64,000 bases of DNA from Bimastos eiseni (taxonomy: Eukaryota; Annelida; Clitellata; Crassiclitellata; Lumbricidae): positions 2,452,295 to 2,516,294 of the forward strand of contig OY365817.1 of NCBI GenBank assembly GCA_959347315.1, written 5' to 3'. Of the stretch, positions 45,122-57,172 are shown piece by piece (position 1 is the stretch's first letter; each line of letters begins with the position of its first letter). The translations under genes and the position numbers were made by a program. The notes under the pieces were generated by a model, which was given only the letters and a program-made list of their open reading frames with translations, was not told the origin of the DNA and made no database searches.

Positions 45122-46969
45122 TTTACTTTCGTCTAAGCATTTACATACATGCATAGTTTGAATACATATATACACATACATGCCCATATGGGTATTTCAT
45201 AGGCATACACCTCTCTTAAAGGTTGATGGTCTTGTTGAAGTGATGATTTGTTGTAGGCTTTGCAACCCATAAAACACGATATCTTCAGGGATTGTAACGC
45301 ATAGAGTATGGCTTCGAACCTCCTCTGATACGATTACTGTTATGCTACATAAGTCCTCGACTCACAAAGTCTTCTCAATTGACGATCGGTCGTTGGAATG
45401 TGACGCGCCATAAATACAGAAATGTTGCAAATAAGATGTAATCTGTTGTACGATGTGTTTAGGCTGAAATTTATGCCAAATCAGGTCAGTCTCTGAGATG
45501 GAGGTGTGCAGGAGCTGATTATCTACACAGGGAGAATGGCTAAAGGGTGATAATGGGGGCACTGCATTAGGTTCCGACTATGAGTAACTTGCTTTGCAGA
45601 TATTAGGTTTCGGGCTGTTTGGTGATTGTTTTCCAGTGTTTAACTGTTCCACAGAACTGTGATATTGGAGAGAAACTCTTCATTTCGTGTGTCGTTGGAT
45701 GTCTGAGCGTATTTCAGAGTTGTCTAACAGCTTCACGACCTCAAGCTGTGCGTGTTATCTTTATGAAATCCTCAGAAAGTAGGTATGGAGGCAGAAGTTG
45801 AAAAGGGAGCCAGATTTTTAAAGAATATCCTTGCAACTCCCCTTTAGTCCCTACTTTCCCTCTTTATTGACCGTTTCCAAGGTAGTTGCTGTTTGACAAA
45901 GCTGTATCATAACAAAAGATGATTAGTGTTGCCCTCCACCTTTTCCCTGAAGTTATTTTCCAATGGTGTCGTGGCCATATTTAATTAACGTATGTGTGCA
46001 GCCAACTAGTTTGAAAGCTTCCTCTTTCATTTTGCCCCTAAATGAAATAATGTGTGACCAGATTGGTGGACCTGTATCTGCCATTTGTTTTGGACAAGAA
46101 ATAGCACTTTCTTTTTAGGGTCATGCCCTGGTGAGTAAATACGGAATCCTTTTGACGAGTGATCTATTGTCAATTGATTAATGCAACAGTTTTTGATACA
46201 AAACCTAGCTCTACCTTCTTTTATAAAAAGATTGCTACTTCCTTTTATAGCAGTGATACTTAAACTTTATTCTGCGACCCAGTATCACTCTGTGGCTTGT
46301 GGATAATTGGTTATTGGTTGTGGAATAATAACTGTAACAGCAGAATATTAAAATGTGTGTTGCATGAAACAATGAAATAGGAACTCTACATAGTGTTCTT
46401 ACTTGATAAACAGTTTTAGCACTTTTACGATGAGCTGCAATGGTTACCCGATCGCTTTTCGTATGTCTTGAACATGGACTGTAGGAAATTATTGCCGTAA
46501 TAAAAAGGGACAACACGAAATCTACATTTCAATATGACCTTTCACATATGTGTATGCTGATGTTAAACGCTATTCTATGGTAAGACTGGGGATGTCATTT
46601 CCACTACACACTCCACAGTATATAAGAAAGTTTGAGAAGCACTGCTATATAGGAGACTGTGACAGTTGGTTTGGTTCTACTCCCTCTGCGATTACCATAT
46701 GTGTGATTACCATATGTGTGATTACCCTGTGTTGTTACCTCCGTCGTGAACGCATGCGCCTGTTGTTGTTTCTTCCATACACCAAAACTGTTTTCCAGGC
46801 AAAACCTGGAAAGATGGAAAACATGCCTTCTTTTGTGAATTGGCTTACGGTTGTGTTCCTGTCGACAGATGTGGAAAAGATGTATAGTTGTTGTATCTAC
46901 TACATGTGGTATTTGTATCTGTATGACGTGGCTTTACTTGGTATAGGCATTGATCTGGGATTTTCCTAT
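45122..46969. other. no gene recognised
   Basis: AT-rich sequence. A weak family X-like piece lies near 45918-45945. The 145-codon plus frame at 46550-46987 has no recognisable motif and lies in low-information sequence. Confidence 0.6.
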
Positions 46970-47300
46970 TTACTGAGTGGGACTTGAATTTCACTATTTA
47001 CAGCATGGAACTGGAATTTTCCCATTTACAGTGCAGAACTGGAATTTTCCATGAACAGTGTGGAACTGGAATTTTCCAATTTGCGTTGTGCAATTGGAAT
47101 TTTCCGATTTACAGACATTTTCCAATTTATAGTGTATAACTGGAATTTTCATTTGCAGTGTGGAACTGGAGTTTTCCCATTTACATTATGCGATTGGAAT
47201 TTTCACATTAATAGTATGGGATTGAAATTTACCCATTTATAGTGTAGAACTGGAATTTCCCATTTACATTAAGCAATTGGAATTTTCACATTACGTAAAT
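46970..47300. repeat. minisatellite of about 31 bp
   Basis: Roughly ten degenerate copies around GTGGAACTGGAATTTTCCCA TTTACA. Confidence 0.92.
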
Positions 47301-47595
47301 TTGGATGCATAAAGGAATCTATGATGAACATTTCTCTGCATCTGTTGCAATCCTTATTCCAAAGGCATTTGATGTTGCCAGTTTTGGATGCGCTGAACAC
47401 ATGCAGCTTAAGGTAAATAGCAATTGTTTCTTGAACTGAATAAAATTTGTACAGTACCTGAGATATGTACATTTGAAGGAAGATTGTTTGCAAATTTGGA
47501 TGACACACACCATTAAAATTATCTTGTCCAGACATTTTGTTAATTTTCATGGTTTATATCAGCCAAATTTTGGTAGTTACCATGTGATAATAAAG

Positions 47596-47655
47596 ATCAG
47601 CATTGCCCTCCTCCTGTATCCAGGCTTGGGACTGGTACTGTCCGTGGCGGGATTG
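47596..47655. repeat. dispersed repeat family X, inverse short copy
   Basis: GCCCTCCTCCTGTATCCAGG then CTTGGGACTGGTACTGTC. Confidence 0.75.
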
Positions 47656-48206
47656 GCCAAATTTTGATCGCAATCTCACTTTAAGTACGCATACTCCATG
47701 CACCGTTTCAGTTCAACAAACGGTTTCTGTTTATGTCGAGTTGCATTTTTTTATATCAGTTGGTCAGTCATGCCAAAGATTAATAAGAGGGGCTACATCA
47801 TTGTTGTGTCAGATTGCATTACATTACGCAAAATACGCATTTGAGAAGAATGTCTGTTCTGTGTGTCGTCTTGACTGGTTGTGGGCAGCAGTTTTTATGT
47901 CTTATTAAGCACAAGAAGCAGTTTTTAGAAAGTTACTTGTTGTCTTCAACTTGACGGTGGTAACCACCATTCAGTTTGAAATTGCGATTCGATAGTAGGT
48001 TACCAATTGAGTGACTATAGTTAAATGAAAATTGGATTGTACAAATATCTCAAGAAATTCTGCTTGTTAGTGAGTAAGATAGAAGCTGGTTGTCATTCAA
48101 GGTGCATAGAATATGCCAATGAACAATAGATGCATGTGAATATTATGTTGGCAGAGGAATAACTTTCATAGTACCTCCTTGTAAAGCTGTATTTTTGAAA
48201 CTATTT

Positions 48207-48391
48207 GAACCGTTTGTCGAGCAGGGGTCTTTGTGCGAGAAAATAGAATGAAACTGTCACGGTTGATAGCTGTGCTTGAACTAGAGAATTTGGCTTTTAT
48301 ACTGCTTCTGCTGTGTTCAGATCAATGAGTTGTTTGTTTTAATGAATTCAAGGAACAGAGGATGGGGTTCATACCCATGTGATCTGTATTA
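48207..48391. repeat. direct repeat, copy 2
   Basis: Second copy of 44938-45121, about 3.27 kb downstream, same orientation. The hAT-like MITE at 48443 lies 50 bases beyond it. Confidence 0.85.
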
Positions 48392-48442
48392 TACGAACGA
48401 ATTTGTTATTATAATTCTGGCTACCAGTGCGATGGATGGATC

Positions 48443-48590
48443 CAGGGGTGTCAATCCTCTGAGTGATGGAGGCAAACCCCCTGGTCCCAAGTGCCACAAA
48501 GGCAAGATATTCCCCCTAAGATGCAAAAAATGTCCGCCTTATCTAAAATTGGAGGCATTTGCCTCCGGACCCTTTCTCTGGACGCCCCTG
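48443..48590. mobile_element. 148-bp hAT-like MITE with perfect 8-bp target duplication
   Basis: Starts CAGGGGTGTC and ends GACGCCCCTG, a 9 of 10 inverted repeat. GATGGATC flanks it at 48435-48442 and 48591-48598. A sister copy in the other orientation lies at 52798-52929. Confidence 0.9.
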
Positions 48591-48599
48591 GATGGATCA

Positions 48600-49700
48600 A
48601 GAGTTTGACTACATCTTGTGGCAATAAAGTCTGTTGACGTCAACATAAATTATTTTAAAACAGTTCTCACCTTCTCGTGGCATAGGACAGCTGACTGAAC
48701 TGACCACTTAACTGCTGTGATTGTTGGCCGATTTGCAGCATATTTCATTGTGTTATTGTTAGAGTCAGAGGATGATTACCTATCGATAGGTAATTTTAAT
48801 TTAATATGACTTCCATTGTCTGCTGTGCTGGGCATCGACGAGTTATGCACAAAAGCGGAGCTGTTATCGTTTTCCAGCAACTGTTGATTTGAGTCTGCTG
48901 TGCAGACTCTGTACAGAAGTCCTGTTGCTTGCAGAAATCTTTCACCTTGGATTGAGATTGAACGACCTCACAAATACATATTTTATGAAAACTAATAATA
49001 AATATATAAATGATTTATACAACCAATAATTGCACGACGAAATAAAAAACTACGTTGTATTATCATAAGTTGGTTTCTTGAAGCCGAGCTAACGTTTTCA
49101 TTCATGTCTCGAACAGGTTATACCAGATTATATTTTACAAAAAGGTGTGTCTCGTCAGTAGGGTTTGCTGTAGGTACACTACCTGATGAGATAGTTCGTT
49201 TTTACAACGGGCGCTTGCTTGGCCTGTACTTGTTTTGCGAATGCAATTTCCGTGTCATCATTCGTTCTGTGTAGTTAGTGTGAATCTGGAATTTCGTTAG
49301 TTCTCGCCATGCGCTGCTGTCGCTCGCCTAACTTGCATTTCTACGTCTGTCTTGGATTTCTAGTCACTTGCATGTGTATTTAAGCCACGTCGTCTTTTAT
49401 AGCAAAGCACCGCGTGCTGTGTCTCTTTGTATACGGCTATAATCTAGAGGTGTTGTGTCCTTGATTGTACTGTCTGATGTCATATGGTTAGACCACTGTG
49501 GCTGCCCCGTCAGCATGCCCACGAGCGTCGGATGTGGGTGATACCCGTGTGGGTTCTATGCGCGTCCTATATGGGTCCCATGCAGTGGATTTATTCAGCA
49601 ACTGATATTTGTCTCTTTGCTTTGCAATGGTAAACCGATTATACGCATTGTGTCTGACTTAGGTTGTAGTTTTGTACAGATTTTGAGATCTTCCACTACT
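48600..49700. other. no gene recognised
   Basis: Mixed AT-rich sequence without frames, motifs or obvious repeats. Confidence 0.6.
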
Positions 49701-49719
49701 CTATGGACAGTTTGAGCAG

Positions 49720-50045
49720 TGGTCCTGCATGGGACCCGCGTGGGGAATATGGGTCCTTATATGGACGCCATGGGAGTGTTGGTCCTATATTGAACCCTGT
49801 GGGAATATGGGTCCTATAAGGGTACCATGGGAATGTTGGTTTTATGTTGGCCTAATTGGGAATACGGGTCCTATAATGGACCCATGGGAATGTGATCCTA
49901 TGTGGGTCTCATTGGAAATATACTCCCCATGGTAATATGTGTCTAATGTGAGTACCATATGAAATATGGGTCCAACAGGGTTACTATGTGAAATAGGGGT
50001 CTTATATGGACCCCACGGGAATTTGATACCCGATAGGTTCCCATT
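49720..50045. repeat. minisatellite of about 36 bp
   Basis: Around nine degenerate copies based on GGGAATATGGGTCCTATATG GACCCCAT. Scattered related words start at 49540. Confidence 0.9.
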
Positions 50046-50389
50046 CAGGCATGCTGGCAGGAAGAGTCGCAGTTTCAGCTGCCGCTGATTTACCTTTGTG
50101 TCGTCGACGGTTTTTTTTCTGCTGCGCCTTTTTGTGGGATTGTTAGTTGAGCCGCTTTCTTACTTTCTGAGGAGAGTCTGAAGACTAACTCTGGCTCCGA
50201 CTGTTGTTTTCATTAGCCACGAAACGCCTATCGACAAGTTAAGAGTTTTCAATCAAAACGCAAACTTACATGAACGTCTGCAGTGGATGTGGAATTGACA
50301 TGAAATCCGTGTGTCTGTTTTGAATAGGTCTGTATTGCAGAGAACAGCTTGGTAACGATTTTTCCATGTAAACCTTAGGTAACCGTCGT

Positions 50390-50690
50390 TGGCGTTTTCA
50401 TTGTACCTGTGTCTATCTGTCTCTTTCTCTGAGTCTGTCAGTATCTCTGTATGTCTCTGTCTATTATTTCTCTGCTGGCTGACTGTATGTCTCTCTATCT
50501 GTGTGTCTCCGTCTGTCTCTCTTTCTGTGTGTCTCTGTCTCTCTTTGACTATATGTCTGTTTGTCTGTATACGTTGCTCTGTGTAGGCCTATATATCTCT
50601 TGAAGTGTCTGTCTGCAGTTTTGTCTGCATGTCTCTCTGTCTCTTTCTGTCTTTCTCTCTCTCTCTCGCTCCCTCTCTGTAACATTCCAT
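50390..50690. repeat. TCTG/TCTC-rich microsatellite
   Basis: Imperfect CTGTCTCTCT repeats. Open frames over it on both strands are low-complexity. Confidence 0.92.
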
Positions 50691-50909
50691 TATCTCACAT
50701 TCATGTAGTGTCGCTTATAAAAGTAACCCATTGCAGACCTAACAACATTGAAGCAGAACTGAACTTCAATGGTTTTGAAACACTTGTGGAAGCACGGCAA
50801 AGAGAGAGGCAATTGTGACTTGAAGTTGCGTGCTGCTAGACAACTTTTACTACACATGGCTTGGACGACCACAAAAAGGCTTGCAGACCAGACCGTCGAA
50901 AGGTAGTAA

Positions 50910-50975
50910 TTCATTAGCGTCACCGTCCTCCTTTATCCAGGCTTGGAACTGGCACCGTTGAGGGCCGGTGCCGTT
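50910..50975. repeat. dispersed repeat family X, inverse short copy
   Basis: CCGTCCTCCTTTATCCAGGC followed by TTGGAACTGGCACCGTTGAG. Confidence 0.7.
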
Positions 50976-52076
50976 ACCAAGTCTCTTGCGACAGAAATAA
51001 GAGCTCTTTGGCCAAAGATGGAAGCGACCTAGACACTATAAGCTCTTCAGAGTCCGATTTGTCAACTAAAAAAGCAAGTGGTGAGGAGGATTTCTGGAAA
51101 TCTGAAGAATTGCGCACTAGTTTATCGCGCTTGTAGCTGAAACTGGGGGTCCAACCCCCTTCCCGGAAAATCGGAGGCTGCTCCTTGTGATGAGATGGAG
51201 CACAGCCTGCAAGACAACTAGTACTATTATACAAGATCGAAACAGAAATAATATGGACGCAGCAGAGGCAGTACATACTTATGAGCGAGAAGTACGGTTA
51301 AGTGAGTGAGAGATTGAGAGCCTAATGTAGGCTATATTGTTTAGAGTATCTGCTTATACCCCTCTGATTGTAACGTCTAATAACGTTCAATCACAGACAA
51401 CTACGTCAGTTTAACGAGTACTACGTCAAAATGGGAAATAATGAACTGCCTGAGAGACTTGTAATGAGTGGACTACCCAAATGTAAGCTACTTAATATTA
51501 TGCAAAGCCAGGGCCCTACAGAGAAAATGTGACGCATTTGGCCCATCACATTTTCTTAAGCACGCAATTGGAAGGTAGTTCTGTGTTGACCTCAGGTCTG
51601 AGGTGAATACAAAACTATCTTCGAACACCTTAATCTTCTCATATCAGACTGAACGCAACATAATCATTCAATAAACTGGTGTAATGAATTTGGCTTTCAA
51701 GTGGCGCTTTAAAAATTTTGAGAAGTTAAAGATTACGATTAGTTATTTTTAGCAGCATAATTTTTTATACTGTACGCCATTTTCTTTTCGTCTGTGCATT
51801 TAGATGGAACTTATTCGTGTTGAATTGTTTACTTGTGGTCGTTGTGGAGGCAATCAATTATCAGAACTTAATCAAAGAAGAATACAGGGACGGATCTAAA
51901 ACTAACGTATACCGAAACTGACCAAAGTAAGTGAAAAATAGGACAAAAAAGGCAATGAGAAAGAAGATCTAGAGTAAAAACTCGGAGTAGGACAGTGAAA
52001 CGGAAGTGAAAAACACAGAATGCACTGAAAACGGGGATAGAAAGAAATGAAACAGTCTGATGATGATAATGATGAG

Positions 52077-52320
52077 TCCTTAGCCCTCAGACAGGTCCAT
52101 TAATTGGCTTATATGCCACCCACGTTTTACCAGGGTAAGGTGATTTCCCATTGCCTTCCTTCCTCACAGACAATTCTGGGCAATCAACTCGTCCAGTGAC
52201 CATTCCGTAGTGACCTTAAGGTCACTACGGAATGGCTTGAGGTAGATTCGAACCTGTGACCTTCCACTAACACGGCATAGAACGTATATCGCTACAGCAC
52301 CGCATCCCACATTCATCTAA
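52077..52320 (-). mobile_element. tRNA-derived SINE-like insertion with palindrome
   Basis: On the minus strand GGATGCGGTGCTGTAGCGAT leads to a canonical RNA polymerase III B box (GGTTCGAATCT) about 60 bases on, as in tRNA-derived SINEs. The tRNA-like part (52236-52315) is absent from copy B at the corresponding place. Its exact ends are uncertain. Confidence 0.65.
52200..52235. repeat. 36-bp perfect palindrome
   Basis: CCATTCCGTAGTGACCTT is followed directly by its exact reverse complement, with no spacer. It sits just inside the SINE-like insertion. Confidence 0.98.
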
Positions 52321-52797
52321 CCTAGTATAAGGCAATCAATTCTGTAGCTTAGAATTCTAAAACTTAACTCAGTACTGTAGTCCTTCCCGTGTAGGTCTTC
52401 ATATTGAGCAACGCATTTCCTCCACTAGTCTCCTCTGTCCAGGTCCTTCTCGTTTTCGTCCCGTGAAATCTCCACTCTCCAGGCATCTCAGGTTGTGTGT
52501 GATGGTTTCCAGTCAGTTCTAAAAGACAAAACAATAATGCAAAATGTCATAAAGTTAAGAAATGGAGTGAATTAGATAACAGGGAGAAAAAGACGTAGAG
52601 TAGAATAGATTGAAAGAGAGCAAATAGTAACTGTATACATTTATCATTTAAATAATTTTTTTCAACAGCAAAGCATAGGGACAATGTTGCTAAAAGCTCT
52701 CTTCAAAAATCTCGTTCCATTCATCCACAACAGGGAAGCAGCAACACCTAAGACAACATTTTGGGCACAAGAAACGAGAAAATTGGGTCAGCAAACC

Positions 52798-52929
52798 CAG
52801 GGGCGTCCAGATAGGAGGGAGGGTAAGTTTCAGGTGGGGATATTTAAGTCTTAGGGGGAATATCTTGCCTTCCGGAAATCTTGGACCAGAGGGTTTGCCT
52901 CTATCGCTCAGGGGGTATTGACGCCTCTG
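52798..52929. mobile_element. 132-bp hAT-like MITE
   Basis: Ends CAGGGGCGTC and GACGCCTCTG; flanks AGCAAACC (52790-52797) and AGCAGACC (52930-52937) match at 7 of 8. It is the inverse-orientation relative of 48443-48590 and is missing from copy B near 55095. Confidence 0.88.
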
Positions 52930-53261
52930 AGCAGACCCAAGAAGAGGGAAATAGAGATAATAGAGCTGTAGACAGACTTAAGACAAGAGGAAGAGAAATT
53001 TAGGAAAGAGACAGGCAGAGAAGATATAAAATGCTCTGTGTTTCATTATCCTGGTCGACATTTTGCTACTTAATTAGAATCTTCCAAACGACCCGACGAT
53101 TTTATTAGCAACCAGTCTAGGATTTTTTGCAAACCTTCATAAAAACGGAAACTAACCTATAGCCGCTTGCAGGACAGTCGGTCAGTTGACAGCGGTCATG
53201 AACAGGTCTCGATAACCGAAGACAGGTAGTGCTTCATGTCTGATGCCACATCACCTCTACC

Positions 53262-53394
53262 AGGATGGACGGTGCCAAAACTGCCGGACTTCTCTGGCTT
53301 GAGGCTGCCAGGATGGACGGTGCCAAAACTGCCGGACTTCTCTGGCTTGAAGCTGCCAGGATGGACGGTGCCAAAACTGCCGGAATTCGCTGAC
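53262..53394. repeat. 48-bp minisatellite
   Basis: About 2.8 copies of a 48-base unit around CCAGGATGGACGGTGCCAAA. Open in more than one frame because 48 is divisible by 3. Confidence 0.95.
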
Positions 53395-53608
53395 CTGTGT
53401 AATTTATACACCTGCTGATATTGTATAAATCCAAACAGTGCCTTAATTGAGTAAATTTTATTAAGTTGATAAAGCATTGTACAGAATGTAATGTAGGGCC
53501 TATAGCTCAAAAAAGCACTTATTTTTGCTGACTTGGTGCCACCAATCGTCTGACATTCAGAAGCTCAAATTGCCTGTCTTGCTATGGCATTGGCTGCTTA
53601 CATGGAAA

Positions 53609-53781
53609 CAGTGCCGTACCGAGGAAGGCCAGCGGGGCCTTGGCCCAGGGCGCAAATGTGGAAAGGGCGCAAATTTCAGAATGGAAAAACTTATTATTTG
53701 ATAACATGCACTATCTAATAAATGTGGGGGCGTCAGATTGATGCTAGGCACAGGGCGCAGTTGTTGCTCGGCACGGCTCTG
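53609..53781. mobile_element. 173-bp hAT-like MITE with perfect 8-bp target duplication
   Basis: CATGGAAA flanks it at 53601-53608 and 53782-53789. The ends CAGTGCCGTACCGAGG and, inverted, CAGAGCCGTGCCGAGC match at 12 or 13 of 16. Copy B near 55630 has an empty site (GTATGAAA). Confidence 0.92.
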
Positions 53782-53861
53782 CATGGAAATGCTTGGGTTA
53801 TGGCTAGAATAAAAAGACCTCAGAGGGGCAGTCATATGGATCCATACAATCCAACAAAATA

Positions 53862-55700
53862 ACAAACTGCCTGAGATACTTGTAAAAAGTGGACTACACA
53901 ATTCAAAATGTTTCCTACTTAATATTATCTCAAAGCCAGGGCCCTACACAGAAAATGTGATGCATTTGGACAATCACATTTTCTCTAGCAAGCAATTAGA
54001 AGGTAGTTCTGTGTTGACCTGATCAGGTCTGAGGTCGACATCTAACTATCTTCAAACACCTTAATTAGTCTCCTCATTTCAGACTAAATGCAACACATTC
54101 ATTCAACGCCTCTGAAATAATGCAGCGTTCATGGATAATCTGGTGTCCTGCGTTTGGATTTCAAGGGGTGCTTTATAAGTTTTGAGAACTTGACGATTAC
54201 GATTAGAGTTTACAGCAGATTTTTATACGGTGGGCCATTCTCTTTTCGTCTGTGCATTCAGATTATACTTGTTCGTATCGAATTGTTTACATGTGTAGGC
54301 AATTAATCATCAGAATTTAACCAAAGGAGGATACACGGATCTTAAATAGACGTATAACGAAACTGACCAAAGTAAGTGAACAGTAACACAGAAAAGAAAA
54401 TTCGAAAGGAGATTAGAATAAATCTGAGAGTAGGGTAATGAGACTGAAGTGAAAACACAGAGAATGCACTGAGAATGGAGATAGAAGGCAACGAAACAAT
54501 CTGATGACAATGATGATGATGATGATGCTGCTGATGATGATGATGCTAATGATAATGATGATGACAATGATGATGGTGATGATGATGATGATTTCTCTGC
54601 TTGCATATGCTACCTGGGGTTGAGAAGAATAAGGTGGTTTCCCATTGCTTTCCTTCCTCACGGACAATTCTGGGTAATCAAGTTGAAAGAGTTAAAACTC
54701 TTAAGATTAAAACTTACTCAGCATACTATAGACCTCTGCATATTGGGCAACGGATCCCCTCGTCCACTCGTCTCCTCTTTCCATTGCCAGCTCCTTCTCG
54801 GCCTCGTTCCACGACATCTGAGGTGGTAAGTCGTCTTTGATGGTTTCCGGCAAGTTCTTAAAGACAAAATAGTGATGCATAACGTTGCAAAGTGTGCTAG
54901 TTGACAGCGAGAGAAAGACGTGTTGTAGCCTAGAATAGATTGAAAGAGAGCAAACAGTAACTTTACTGCTTAACCGAGCTGCAATATGCCAACGAAATAT
55001 TTCTATGGCAAAGCATAGGCATATGTTGTCAAAAGCTTTTGTAAAAAGTCTGGTTCAGCCAGACCTAAGATAAAATTTTGGGCACAAGGAGAAAAAATAG
55101 GGTCAATACATCAAAGAAGAGACAAAATTGAGCTATAGCTATAAGGAAACTTAAGACAAGAGGAAGAGAAATAACAAAGAGACAGGCAGACAAGACAGAA
55201 ATTGCTGTGTGTCTCATTATCTTAATTGACATCCCGCTACTTAGCATCTTCCAAACGACCTGACGATTTTGTCAGACACCAATCGTCTGTCCATCGCCAA
55301 TGAAGTGACCATGCCCATCTCTATCAACTCCGGATAAGTCGCAAACCTTCATGGAAAGTAGAAAAAACTGAAACTAACCTAGCTGCTTGTAGGACAACTC
55401 GGTCAACCGAATTATTGCAGTTGATCCTGACTGGAATCGAGATCCTTCGAATGAAGAGCTTCACACGACCGGCGGTTGACGGCATCACGTACAGGCTTCG
55501 ATGGAAACATTGTAAAGAATGTAATGTATTTAAATTAGGTCAAATATAGCAACTTATTTTTGCTAACTTGGAGCTACCATCGTCTGGCACTTTGAAGCTC
55601 AAATTGCCTGTCTGGTTATGGCTGCTTGTATGAAATTACGGCTAGAATAAAACGACCTCAGATGAAGTCATGGCTTCATAGAATCCAATGCCGTTAGTTC
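53862..55700. repeat. tandem segmental duplication, copy B (1.85 kb)
   Basis: Head-to-tail partner of 51440-53860. It lacks the SINE and both MITEs but has its own GATGAT expansion at 54500-54595. Confidence 0.9.
54500..54595. repeat. (GAT)n microsatellite
   Basis: GATGAT/AATGAT run inside copy B; copy A has only a short GATGATGATAATGATGA there. Confidence 0.93.
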
Positions 55701-55977
55701 CTAGCACCAGATCATAAAAAGTCGTGACCAGCGACAGAGGATTACAAAATAGACAAATAAAAACTAAAGGGTTCAGGATCTCAAAAATGGTCAGGATTTC
55801 TAACCCCTAACCTCTGTAATGCGGGTAAAATCAAAATTGACCTGTTGAATATCAACATACTAATGATATTATCACACTGGACAGCACAGTTAACTTATGA
55901 TCAATAGCCCATTAGGCACTAAACATATGTTCAATTCAATCTTCTCTTCAATCTACAAATAATGTTCGAACATCTAA

Positions 55978-57172
55978 GGAGCCGTTCACATATTATATAA
56001 CGCATAAAACCCCAATTTTTGACCCACTCCCTACCCCTAACAACGTTATATTACAGCAGCTGTGACTCCCCACCCCTATATTATATAACAGATATGCTAC
56101 CCACCCCCCTACCCCACCCCAGCCTATAAGCACATTAAAAGACATACAATCGACATAATTGTATTGCACAATTTGACACTTTTATAACAATACGATGTTA
56201 GTTAGCACTTTAATAGTATGATTCAACTGATAACTGCCTTTATCCAATTCGAGAACTGCAGTAAAAATCATCATATGCCCAATTAGCAATGTAACAAAAG
56301 CTACCTTAAAATTGTGTACTCTCTCGTGCCAATGATGATCAGACCGAATGTAGGGAGTTCCTCTGCTTCTTAATAGTCGGACTTTTAATGGCGCTAAATT
56401 CACTTGTATTAATTACGGTAACTAATTGGGTAATCGACGAGTGTCACCATGTATCTACATGTAGCCTAAGCCTACTATAATATAGCACGGTAATACATGG
56501 TAGTAACGTACATCCTATTTAAAAGCACCATTTTAGTTTCCCTCCTGTTTTGCACTAGAAATGCGCATTACAGTATCACACAGAATGGATTGGTTTAATA
56601 TTGAACTATCAGGTATTTATCGATAGGTTCACGAAACAACTCGACCTATTTAATAGCGTATATGATGTATACAGAGTGCATACTACATCTATAATTGGGT
56701 ATTTAAGCAAACATAGAAAATGGTAAATGAAATCAAACATCATGATAATACCTACCAAAATAATTATTTCAAGTGAATTACTTTTAATTTAAACCAGAAT
56801 CAAAACAAAGCACACAGAATTGAATTTTAGAGCGTTTAAAGCTATGCACATGAAATTGCTAAAATTGTAAACAGCAAATTGTTAAAAGTGGATTTATGAA
56901 ATAATAACTAAGAACCTCAAATCAATTCGCCAGGTGGCAGCTAATGGTGCTAGTTTTGGTTTACAACGTATTTTGAACTTTGATTAAACAATGAAGGTCC
57001 GTGGTACATGGAATTTCCAATTGGCAAGCAAATAGGCAAAATAGCATAAGCTGAAAAAGTTTGTTATATAACAAAACCTTCAACCTACCCCCCACCCTAG
57101 ACAATATAACGCTAACAAAACCGGAACCCACCCACCTACTCCTTGAGCGTTATATAATATGTGAACGGCCCC
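55978..57172. mobile_element. 1.2-kb Harbinger-like non-autonomous element
   Basis: Ends GGAGCCGTTCACATATTATA and, inverted, GGGGCCGTTCACATATTATA continue identically for about 26 bases. TAA lies on both sides (55975-55977 and 57173-57175). The interior is AT-rich without a transposase frame. The ends resemble those of 29479-29972 (GGGYCCRTCCA type), so both belong to one superfamily. Confidence 0.85.

Larger units (their letters stand above)
51440..53860. repeat. tandem segmental duplication, copy A (2.4 kb)
   Basis: Aligns in order with 53862-55700: the start (AACTGCCTGAGAGACTTG), the AAAGCCAGGGCCCTACAGAG block, the CAATTCTGGGCAATCAA block, the AAATTGCCTGTCTTGCTATG block and the end (GGCTAGAATAAAAAGACCTC) all recur. 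Copy A is longer because it carries a SINE, two hAT-like MITEs and a 48-bp minisatellite. Confidence 0.9.

Noticed and set aside
46550..46987. A 145-codon plus-strand open frame
   Set aside because: No motif, no splice context and composition like the surrounding noncoding DNA.
44938..48391. A pair of LTRs around an endogenous retroelement
   Set aside because: The repeats lack TG...CA ends, and no primer-binding site, polypurine tract or gag/pol frame lies between them.
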